From IMG/VR virus record IMGVR_UViG_3300030104_006315, positions 1 to 47,792 of that record: a stretch of 47,792 bases of DNA; one strand, written 5' to 3'. The DNA is from a virus. Below the pieces are notes generated by a model. It did not search any database. It saw only the letters and a list, made by a program, of their open reading frames with translations, and was not told the origin of the DNA. Below are positions 32,422-38,076 of this stretch, piece by piece. Each line of letters starts with the position of its first letter. The stretch's first letter is position 1. The position numbers and the translations under genes are program-made.

Positions 32422-32738
32422 TTGACTTGCATCTTTTGTAAACTCTGTGGCACATTCTGTTGTATGTAATGTTGTATTACAAATGCTTCTGCTATATGAG
32501 AGAAGAACCAAAAGAATGTAAGTATCGGAACATATATTCTAAAGTCTAATCCCATCACAGAAATTCCTAACCAAGTAAAGAATATCATACCCATTGACTT
32601 AGTTAGAAAACTTATACCAGTAAATCCTAATGACATAACACTACCTCTAGCAACCACAACATACACACCTAAAGCTAGATGTATTAAGTTAAGAAAAGAA
32701 GGTGCTATAACTCCCATTAAAAAATATTCTGCTATCAT
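32418..32738 (-). CDS. four-span membrane protein, unknown
   Basis: 106 residues, nearly all hydrophobic, with segments at about 5-28, 35-50, 52-68 and 72-90 (FLNLIHLALGVYVVVARGSV, FLTKSMGMIFFTWLGISVMG, YVPILTFFWFFSHIAEAFVI). A KMQVK-type tail ends it. No family recognised. First gene of the P5 operon, followed by a ladder of very small genes. Confidence 0.5.
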   Translation of the reverse strand: MIAEYFLMGVIAPSFLNLIHLALGVYVVVARGSVMSLGFTGISFLTKSMGMIFFTWLGISVMGLDFRIYVPILTFFWFFSHIAEAFVIQHYIQQNVPQSLQKMQVK

Positions 32739-32767
32739 TTAAATAACCTTTTCTATTTAATTACCAT

Positions 32768-32797
32768 AATATACGAAAAAAAATATATTTGTGTCAA
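32768..32797 (-). promoter_or_regulatory. TTGACA-type promoter P5
   Basis: TTGACA (32792-32797), spacer 18, TATATT (32768-32773). It is preceded by CACTTGACA rather than GCTTGACT. Drives the membrane-protein and micro-ORF operon 32738-31267. Confidence 0.75.
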
Positions 32798-32831
32798 GTG
32801 TTTTTTACAACAATTTTAGTTATTTATTAAT

Positions 32832-32857
32832 GGTAGGGGAAAGTCTCCTACCTTTTT
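32832..32857 (+). terminator. terminator-like hairpin in the leader of the plus-strand gene
   Basis: GGTAGGGGA / TCTCCTACC forms a 9-bp stem (one G-T) with a 3-base loop, followed by TTTTT on the plus strand. It lies 24 bases before the start of the plus-strand gene and so could be an attenuator or a stabilising 5' hairpin. A weak TTTACA-N17-TTAATG pair lies just upstream. Confidence 0.6.
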
Positions 32858-32880
32858 CCTTTAACTAACGGAGAATAAAC

Positions 32881-33102
32881 ATGAAGGAAGTAATAACAAT
32901 GGTCAAAGGATACATAGATGACATAGCTCATCTTATGATGTCCTTTGTAGCCATAGGTGCTATATCTGAAGTAATCTTTGGAACTGGTGTCTTTGGTGTC
33001 AAAGTTATTGGAAACCTAACATCAATTATCAGTACATTCGGTGAGTCCGGATTTGCTGGACTTGTCGCTTTGTTGGTGTTGGTGGGTTTATTTCGTAAGT
33101 AG
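32881..33102 (+). CDS. 73-residue two-span membrane protein, only plus-strand gene
   Basis: Starts MKEVITMVKGYIDDIAHLMM with GGAG 8 bases upstream. Hydrophobic segments are at about 17-35 and 55-72 (GFAGLVALLVLVGLF), and the middle VKVIGNLTSIISTFGESG is polar. Charged ends and two spans resemble small holins and also small membrane proteins common in marine T4-like phages. It is flanked by a leader hairpin and a bidirectional terminator. Role not shown. Confidence 0.6.
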   Translation: MKEVITMVKGYIDDIAHLMMSFVAIGAISEVIFGTGVFGVKVIGNLTSIISTFGESGFAGLVALLVLVGLFRK

Positions 33103-33113
33103 GTAAAGATAAA

Positions 33114-33145
33114 AAGGGATGACATACCTACTTGTGTCATCCCTT
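33114..33145. terminator. bidirectional terminator between convergent genes
   Basis: 11-bp perfect stem (AAGGGATGACA / TGTCATCCCTT), loop of 10. On the minus strand it is followed by TTTTTATC, a good terminator for the TonB-like gene; on the plus strand, 12 bases after the plus-strand gene stop, it has a weaker T tract. Confidence 0.85.
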
Positions 33146-33157
33146 CGGTTATAAACT

Positions 33158-33490
33158 CTATTTAAATAATATAGGTAACTTATATCTTACTTTAACTGGC
33201 TTTCCATTTTGTAACGCTGGTTTAAATTCCAAACACATTACTTTATCTATTATTGCTTCGTTTAACTTAATATTAAAAGTATCTACTATATTGGGTTCTG
33301 TAACTTTACCTTTTGTATCCACAGTAAACTCTACTAATATATTACCAACAAAAGACATCGTGTCTAAATGTTGAACATCATAGTAGCTTAGATTAAAAGG
33401 TTTCTTTACTTTAGGATATTGACTCTTACCAACGGGTAAGTTTTGGGCTATCAACGAGCCCATGAGTAACAAACATAACAAGACTCTCAT
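33158..33490 (-). CDS. exported TonB C-terminal-domain protein
   Basis: 110 residues. A signal peptide (MRVLLCLLLMGSLIAQ) is followed by about 30 residues (KSQYPKVKKPFNLSYYDVQH) and the TonB C-terminal fold, residues 47-110 (SFVGNILVEFTVDTKGKVTE, then KVMCLEFKPALQNGKPVKVR). TonB contacts outer-membrane transporters. There is no long Pro-rich spacer, so it cannot span the periplasm as TonB does. It might compete with host TonB or occupy a receptor. It has its own terminator. The promoter is uncertain. Confidence 0.68.
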   Translation of the reverse strand: MRVLLCLLLMGSLIAQNLPVGKSQYPKVKKPFNLSYYDVQHLDTMSFVGNILVEFTVDTKGKVTEPNIVDTFNIKLNEAIIDKVMCLEFKPALQNGKPVKVRYKLPILFK

Positions 33491-33867
33491 TGCTCTTCTC
33501 CTACTTTGTGAGGGTTTTTAACTATCGCTTCTATAAGTAAATATTAAACATTATAAAATAATATAACAATATAGTGTTAGTTTTTTATGAGGATTTATAA
33601 TATGTGTTAATATTTTGTAAATAAAAAAAGCTATAGGTAAAAAATTGACGCCAAAATTTACGCCACCTTAGCCGGGCTAAAGCAATGCTTTAACAGCATG
33701 GAAAACCGAATGAAGATTAGGTATATAGCGATAGGGCTGGAAAAGGAATAACCAGCCCCTTAAAGTATCGCTTTAAATGTGAGCCACCCACCTCGGAGGC
33801 CTTTTAACTTATGTGGTTTCGAGTTGCTCTGTAGCACATAAGAACCTCGGAGGTAGGGTGGATATCT
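33491..33867 (-). ncRNA. non-coding region with candidate structured RNA (33630-33861)
   Basis: No gene was found in these 377 bases. On the minus strand, downstream of the ATPase gene, the RNA can fold as nested stems: CCACCC...ACCTC-GAGG (33845-33861) with CCTC-GAGGTGGGTGG (33784-33799), about 15 bp; inside it CTTATGTG / CACATAAG (33835-33842, 33808-33815); then AGCGATA / TATCGCT (33766-33772, 33727-33733) around GGGCTGG / CCAGCCC; and GCTATA / TATAGC (33724-33729, 33630-33635) before seven T. 33491-33629 is AT-rich and may hold a promoter for the TonB-like gene. Confidence 0.5.
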
Positions 33868-35055
33868 TTAGAAAGGATTCACTTGGTCGACATCGTTGTC
33901 CTCTATGTCGTGGTCGGTGAAGAGTTCTTCGTCACTACCATCAGACACGAACTTCTGTACTATCTGTTTGACAAAGGTTCTCTCACTATCCACACCACCA
34001 GTAGCGTCATACTGAGGGTAGATGGTGATGTCAGCAGCTTCCATTAGATTGAAGCCGTCAAACAGTAACCCAGCAATCTCTACTGAGGTTCTTGTTGACA
34101 CACCACTCGTTATACGAGGGTTATCTGTCGCAGCCTCAGTACGAGTCAAATGGGTAATGGACGATATATTTTTTAGTTCACTTTCATCCACAGTAGGAAA
34201 CATATACTTGAGTAAACCGAGCTCTTCTTCATCGTTCAATAAGTCCATCTCGATAACGGTGAATCTATCCATTAGGGCTTTATCTAACTGTCTAGTAGCC
34301 GTGTATTCATTACCTATATTAGCGGTCGCAATAAAAGTAACTCCATCAGCCACTTTAATAGTGTCTTGACCATCAGACTCGTCTAACCTTAAGTATCTCT
34401 GACCATAGTCGAGAACAGTCATCAAGATATTCCAAGCGTCAGGATGAGCCCTTGTTAACTCGTCAAGCAATATCACGGCATTAGGTGTTTGAATAGCCTT
34501 AACGAATAACGACTCTGAGAAGTAAGTTCCTTTACCTTTGTCGAAATGAACATTACCGATAAGAGAAGCTCTCGGGTCTTGTGTCGCACCCAAGTTAAAG
34601 TAAAAGTCAGGCCTATCGAGGGCATTGACCAATGACTTAGCCGCCATAGTTTTACCACAACCGGCTTGACCAGTCATCATTATATTCTTACCTCTAACGG
34701 CTGACCTAATAAGGTACTTCCATTTCAGCTCTTTCATGACCAAACCAGTCGGTTTTAGTCCATATGAGTTAGAAATGAAGTCAACGATTTCATCGTGACC
34801 ATCTGGTATCTCTACATCGGATGGGGCATCAGGTACATGGGATACTGCACCAAAGTTCTCCATCGGTACTTTCCACCAATAGATACGACCACCTTTACCC
34901 TCTCGACATTCTAATGCCATACCGGCATTATACGCACCTTTCCTCGTGCCAGTCCTAATGAACGAGGTTAATTTATTTCCATCACTATCCCAAGCATTAA
35001 ATCGATTACCCGATTTAACCACTTGAACGACAGTTCCGATAGTTGGTTTATTCAT
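33868..35055 (-). CDS. cobS-like: MoxR/CobS-like AAA+ ATPase
   Basis: 395 residues. Residues about 1-90 are a basic N-terminal domain. The AAA+ core follows: Walker A GQAGCGKT (about 128-135), Walker B VILLDEL (about 193-199), sensor ATANIGNEY, and arginine-finger region LDKALMDRF. Phage proteins of this kind are often called CobS and act as chaperone-like motors with VWA partners. The VWA/CobT-like partner is encoded at 38077-40059. Pairing by family is well known, but the target of the phage pair is not. P6 lies upstream; a structured RNA lies downstream. Confidence 0.82.
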   Translation of the reverse strand: MNKPTIGTVVQVVKSGNRFNAWDSDGNKLTSFIRTGTRKGAYNAGMALECREGKGGRIYWWKVPMENFGAVSHVPDAPSDVEIPDGHDEIVDFISNSYGLKPTGLVMKELKWKYLIRSAVRGKNIMMTGQAGCGKTMAAKSLVNALDRPDFYFNLGATQDPRASLIGNVHFDKGKGTYFSESLFVKAIQTPNAVILLDELTRAHPDAWNILMTVLDYGQRYLRLDESDGQDTIKVADGVTFIATANIGNEYTATRQLDKALMDRFTVIEMDLLNDEEELGLLKYMFPTVDESELKNISSITHLTRTEAATDNPRITSGVSTRTSVEIAGLLFDGFNLMEAADITIYPQYDATGGVDSERTFVKQIVQKFVSDGSDEELFTDHDIEDNDVDQVNPF

Positions 35056-35087
35056 AAAACTCCTTTTTTTCCTTTTTTTAACACCTT

Positions 35088-35116
35088 AACTTACACATAA
35101 TAATCATTAAAGTCAA
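35088..35116 (-). promoter_or_regulatory. GCTTGACT-family promoter P6
   Basis: AATGCTTGACT with TTGACT at 35111-35116. At 17 bases the -10 is TAAGTT (35088-35093) preceded by TGTG, weaker than in other members. It drives the AAA+ gene 33868-35055. Confidence 0.62.
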
Positions 35117-35393
35117 GCATTTTCTTCAATTATTTTTGGGACGCCAGAAGTATTTCTACTAGCAGTGACTCTTAATCCTAGTCCCTAATTGTAGTGTGGT
35201 GGGGACTTGAACCCCACAGCCGTACCGAGTGTGCTACTCATCGAGATACTCAGGCAATCACTCCCTTTTTCTCTTCGACTCCACTAGGCTAGATAGGTGA
35301 TTAATCCATCCAATACCCTTCACACCAACCTCTTTGGGAAGGTGGGGACTCGAACCCCACGAAAGCACCCTTATCATCCCTCAAGGATACCTA
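35117..35393 (-). ncRNA. candidate non-coding RNA with two tRNA T-arm-like hairpins
   Basis: No protein gene fits. A transcript from P7 would carry GTGGGG-TTCGAGT-CCCCAC (35342-35360) and GTGGGG-TTCAAGT-CCCCAC (35199-35217): 19 bases each, one difference, with the TTCRA loop of tRNA T-arms. No complete cloverleaf could be built around either: the acceptor partners do not match. Other possible stems: GAGT/ACTC near 35235-35250, and a GGGAC/GTCCC closure (35139-35186) around AGTA-GAAA-TACT. It may be decayed tRNA genes or a tRNA-mimicking RNA. Confidence 0.45.
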
Positions 35394-35423
35394 AATATAA
35401 CACTAAAAACCAATACAAGTCAA
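35394..35423 (-). promoter_or_regulatory. GCTTGACT-family promoter P7
   Basis: TTGACT (35418-35423), TATATT (35394-35399) at spacer 18 or TTATAT at 17. No protein gene follows before P6, so it appears to drive the T-arm-like RNA. Confidence 0.75.
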
Positions 35424-35515
35424 GCATTTTCTTTCACTTTTTTCATCTTTTTTTCACTTTTGTGCGGTCGCAATAGGGTAATGAATCCAAAAGCTAGCTT
35501 GACGCCTATAGTCGA

Positions 35516-35544
35516 AATATAACACATATCTAGCACAAAGTCAA
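35516..35544 (-). promoter_or_regulatory. GCTTGACT-family promoter P8
   Basis: TTGACT (35539-35544), spacer 17, TATATT (35516-35521). It is 121 bases upstream of P7 and no gene lies between them, so the product would be a short RNA or a leader for the P7 unit. Small stems (AAGCTAGCTT palindrome) occur downstream. Confidence 0.75.
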
Positions 35545-35777
35545 GCAAAAAGTGATAAAAAGCCATGTAAAAAAAAGTTTTTTCAAGTGTGTGTGAGCAC
35601 TATATGTCGTAGTCTGTCACATAGTCGGTAATCAGTAGATTTGTCAGAGAGATAGTATTATAGATAGGACAGATTCCCCACCATAACCCACTACTAACCT
35701 ATTTGATTAAGTATTATATTGTATATTTGATGTATATCCCTCGATAGAGGGTAAAAAGTGTTATAAATAACAAAGTG
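35545..35777. other. AT-rich spacer without a gene
   Basis: 233 bases. A 5-bp hairpin CCCTC-TATC-GAGGG lies at 35738-35751. The plus strand has stretches such as GTCACATAGTC and GTCAGAGAGATAG with no clear repeat. I see no ORF, tRNA or promoter of the GCTTGACT family here. Confidence 0.5.
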
Positions 35778-35864
35778 CTAACTATTAAATATGTCTCTAT
35801 TTAACTCTTTGGCAAGTCGGTAAAATACTACCACACCAATGATATAAAGTGTAATCTCTATCAT
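35778..35864 (-). CDS. 28-residue single-span membrane peptide
   Basis: MIEITLYIIGVVVFYRLAKE followed by LNRDIFNS. One hydrophobic helix with a charged tail. Start overlaps the upstream stop (ATGA). Last gene of the operon before the non-coding stretch. Confidence 0.5.
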   Translation of the reverse strand: MIEITLYIIGVVVFYRLAKELNRDIFNS

Positions 35865-36142
35865 GATTTAGTCTCTTCTTCATAGTTCAGTATGGCTATT
35901 AATTCCATTACTAATTCTCCATACTGAGGATATTTAGCAAGTGCTTTTAAAAGTTTTTCAATGTATATGGTTGGTACATGTTCTAACTCAGGATACTCCA
36001 TTAACATTTTACCCGCATGAAAAAAACTATCTATTGCTTCCTTTACTTCTTTTGGATGTTCACCCTTTATAATTTTCTTACCATCTATATAATCAGTAAT
36101 GAGATTATTGTAATATTCTCTTGTTATTTCTTTGTCGTCCAT
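35861..36142 (-). CDS. 93-residue helical protein, unknown
   Basis: DKEITREYYNNLITDYIDGK, then DSFFHAGKMLMEYPELEHVP and LMELIAILNYEEETKS. Helical and acidic with no domain recognised. It overlaps the GIY-YIG gene by 19 bases. Confidence 0.5.
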   Translation of the reverse strand: MDDKEITREYYNNLITDYIDGKKIIKGEHPKEVKEAIDSFFHAGKMLMEYPELEHVPTIYIEKLLKALAKYPQYGELVMELIAILNYEEETKS

Positions 36143-36651
36143 ATCTTTCTCTTATCTTCGGAACTTAGTCTTTTAATACGATACTCTTCTTTGAGAGCTT
36201 CACTTGCTGTAAAACCTGACTTACGCCATTTTAACTCAAATGGAAGTCTACTCTTTACATACTTACTTCCCTTACCACTTGCATGTTCTTGCATCCTTCT
36301 ATCTAAATCTCCCTTACATATACCCGTATAAATTGATTTATCACTACACTCCAACATATACACAAACCATTGAGCAACCATAGGTTTCTTTGTAAACGGG
36401 TCTTTTTTAATCTTTTCATTATTCATCATATTTAATTTATCCGTTGCACTTAATAGACCTAAATGGTCTTTTATGTCAAGTAAATCCGATTCTATTTTAT
36501 CCAACCTCTTCATTACCTTTTCCATTTCTTTATAAGAGACAACTCCATGACCATAGACCTTATGTGGTCGTTTAAGTATACTCTTGATATCTCTAAGAGT
36601 TTTCTCGACATTAAGTTTTGGTTTGATTTCTTTTAACTTATCCCAACTCAT
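36124..36651 (-). CDS. GIY-YIG nuclease with N-terminal helical extension
   Basis: 175 residues. Residues 1-90 are helical and basic (KLKEIKPKLNVEKTLRDIKS, a coiled-coil-like MEKVMKRLDKIESDLLDIKD). Residues about 92-175 are a UvrC/YhbQ-type GIY-YIG domain: WFVYMLECSDKSIYTGICKG, DLDRRMQEHASGKGSKYV, KEEYRIKRLS. The first part of the motif reads VYML..YTG, as in the YhbQ family. It probably nicks DNA. Homing or defence against competing DNA is possible. Confidence 0.78.
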   Translation of the reverse strand: MSWDKLKEIKPKLNVEKTLRDIKSILKRPHKVYGHGVVSYKEMEKVMKRLDKIESDLLDIKDHLGLLSATDKLNMMNNEKIKKDPFTKKPMVAQWFVYMLECSDKSIYTGICKGDLDRRMQEHASGKGSKYVKSRLPFELKWRKSGFTASEALKEEYRIKRLSSEDKRKIWTTKK

Positions 36652-36757
36652 CTTTACTTCTATCTCTACGATTAGCCCAATACACCCATAATATAACCAA
36701 AATGATTGGACTTACCAACACACCCAATATCACTAACAAAAAGCTAAACATCCACAT
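36638..36757 (-). CDS. 39-residue single-span membrane protein
   Basis: The ATG at 36757 follows GAAAGGG and overlaps the upstream gene; a further in-frame ATG is 6 bases later. MWMFSFLLVILGVLVSPIIL is followed by VILWVYWANRRDRSKDELG: a long TM helix, then a strongly basic end. A longer start (36820) would run through most of the overlapping gene. Confidence 0.5.
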   Translation of the reverse strand: MWMFSFLLVILGVLVSPIILVILWVYWANRRDRSKDELG

Positions 36758-36968
36758 CCCTTTCATCCCAATAGCGGTCAAAAAGGTCTTCTTTGCTCGT
36801 ATCATCCCAATCCATCCCATAATTAAAATAGTCTCTTATATAACTATCTATATCGGAACGATTAAAATAAAGTCCACGAATGTTTGGTGGACGAGTCTTT
36901 CTATAATTCTCTTGGTCTTGGTTGATTCTTTTCCAAAGATAATAACCCAATTTATTCGCGTTTCGCAT
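36744..36968 (-). CDS. 74-residue protein, unknown
   Basis: MRNANKLGYYLWKRINQDQE, then RGLYFNRSDIDSYIRDYFNY and an acidic end. Tyr- and Asp-rich. No family recognised. It overlaps genes on both sides. Confidence 0.5.
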   Translation of the reverse strand: MRNANKLGYYLWKRINQDQENYRKTRPPNIRGLYFNRSDIDSYIRDYFNYGMDWDDTSKEDLFDRYWDERDVDV

Positions 36969-37176
36969 TAGTCCACTTACCCTTTGTCATGATTACTTCA
37001 CTACTTGGATACCAATGACCAACACCTGTATCTCCACCTTCCATCACAAATGTCATTTCCACGCCATCAATAGTTTTTCTTTCTTGAGCATAACCACGCC
37101 TTTCTTGTTTAACAAGATATTGTCCTAAACTATCAAATGTCTCGATAACATAAGTACAAGGATTCCGCTTTGTCAT
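36952..37176 (-). CDS. 74-residue protein, unknown
   Basis: MTKRNPCTYVIETFDSLGQY, then EMTFVMEGGDTGVGHWYPSS. Beta-rich, one Cys. No domain recognised. First gene of a run of small genes; the upstream spacer 37177-37327 carries a direct repeat. Confidence 0.5.
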   Translation of the reverse strand: MTKRNPCTYVIETFDSLGQYLVKQERRGYAQERKTIDGVEMTFVMEGGDTGVGHWYPSSEVIMTKGKWTNAKRE

Positions 37177-37248
37177 TTTATAACCTCTTTTATTTTTACT
37201 TTAAATTTCAATTTTATTCATCATCTCAACCTTAACCTTAACTTAAGT

Positions 37249-37282
37249 CCTAAGTTGACTCGCAACCATACCTAAGTTGACT
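37249..37282. repeat. 12-bp direct repeat, 22-bp period
   Basis: CCTAAGTTGACT occurs at 37249-37260 and 37271-37282. The period of 22 bp is two helical turns. They lie in the 151-base spacer before the 36952-37176 gene and could be protein-binding sites. Nearby TTAACCTTAACTTAA is also repetitive. Confidence 0.6.
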
Positions 37283-37327
37283 AGTAAGAGATTCAAATTA
37301 TCACTAAATTCTTTTTTTGTAGTTTTT

Positions 37328-37624
37328 TTATTCATCATCATCATCCCAACTTGGCAAATTCATCCCCAAGTCCCATATGATTTCATCAAGTGACTTTAAA
37401 TCACTATTGTGTTTGCCCTCATGAAAATCATCCGCAAAGTGTTTTAACTCATTCATGTCTTTTTCATCAAACGGATCGTCTTCATTGTAAGGATAAAGGT
37501 CATACATTTTGGAATAAAAGGGCATTATCATTTCATTGTATTCGGGATGTAACTTCATTAAATGCTTGATACAATACATCATACGAACCCAATCTTTAAA
37601 TTGAATTTGAATTGGTTTATGCAA
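37328..37624 (-). CDS. 98-residue acidic protein, unknown
   Basis: MHKPIQIQFKDWVRMMYCIK, then PYNEDDPFDEKDMNELKHFA and an Asp/Glu-rich end (WDDDDE). No domain recognised. It overlaps the upstream gene by 8 bases. Confidence 0.5.
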   Translation of the reverse strand: MHKPIQIQFKDWVRMMYCIKHLMKLHPEYNEMIMPFYSKMYDLYPYNEDDPFDEKDMNELKHFADDFHEGKHNSDLKSLDEIIWDLGMNLPSWDDDDE

Positions 37625-37841
37625 CTGCTATATTTTGACTTAAGATAGATTTTAATAAAACTTCTTCGTAGTCATCCTTTTCCATTTCTTTTAAACCCAT
37701 TTGAAATAGATTATTTAATTGTTCGTCATTCATTGAAGATACAATATGGTCAATCGCATCATCAAGTGATTTACGAGCTTCTTCGGGCATTTCTTCACAA
37801 GAAGCAGCAATTAAATTATCTATAAGTTCGGGTAGTGTCAT
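37617..37841 (-). CDS. 74-residue acidic helical protein, unknown
   Basis: MTLPELIDNLIAASCEEMPE, then SLDDAIDHIVSSMNDEQLNN. Acidic and helical, so perhaps an inhibitor or adaptor. No family recognised. Preceded by AAGGAGTTACT. Confidence 0.5.
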   Translation of the reverse strand: MTLPELIDNLIAASCEEMPEEARKSLDDAIDHIVSSMNDEQLNNLFQMGLKEMEKDDYEEVLLKSILSQNIAVA

Positions 37842-37875
37842 AGTAACTCCTTATTAATAAGTATGATTAAATTTA

Positions 37876-37905
37876 TATATACAACCCACGAAAAAAATTT
37901 CCCAA
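37876..37905 (-). promoter_or_regulatory. possible promoter with TATATA
   Basis: Minus strand TTGGGA (37900-37905), spacer 18, TATATA (37876-37881) within GTTGTATATATAAATT. Not of the GCTTGACT family. TATAAATT overlaps it and resembles the T4 late element, so it may be a late promoter for the 37617-37841 operon. Confidence 0.35.
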
Positions 37906-37910
37906 ATTTC

Positions 37911-38075
37911 TCACTCATCCTTCTTCTTACCCCACCTTAGAAAGTCAAAAATTTCTTTAGTAATCTCTTCATGTTCACCGTCCCAAGAGTATGTTTTTCT
38001 CATTTGCTCAACATGCTTCTTAATCATTTTTTCAACGATTTTTCGACTTTTTCGCGAATGTAAAAGAAAACTCAT
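37911..38075 (-). CDS. 54-residue basic protein, unknown
   Basis: MSFLLHSRKSRKIVEKMIKK followed by HVEQMRKTYSWDGEHEEITK and EIFDFLRWGKKKDE. Begins 1 base after the VWA-gene stop. Basic helix at the N-terminus. Unknown function. Confidence 0.5.
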   Translation of the reverse strand: MSFLLHSRKSRKIVEKMIKKHVEQMRKTYSWDGEHEEITKEIFDFLRWGKKKDE

Positions 38076-38076
38076 A

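Noticed and set aside
33630-33861. Group I intron or tmRNA
   Set aside because: I could not find the core P7/P3 pairing of group I introns, a tRNA-like acceptor or a tag ORF.
35199-35360. Two functional tRNA genes
   Set aside because: The T-arms are perfect but matching acceptor and anticodon arms could not be built, in contrast to the clear tRNAs at 30357-30508.
36461-36480. TTGACA (minus strand) inside the GIY-YIG gene as another family promoter
   Set aside because: The preceding bases are TTTAC instead of GC and no acceptable -10 follows at 17-18 bases; it is within a coding region.
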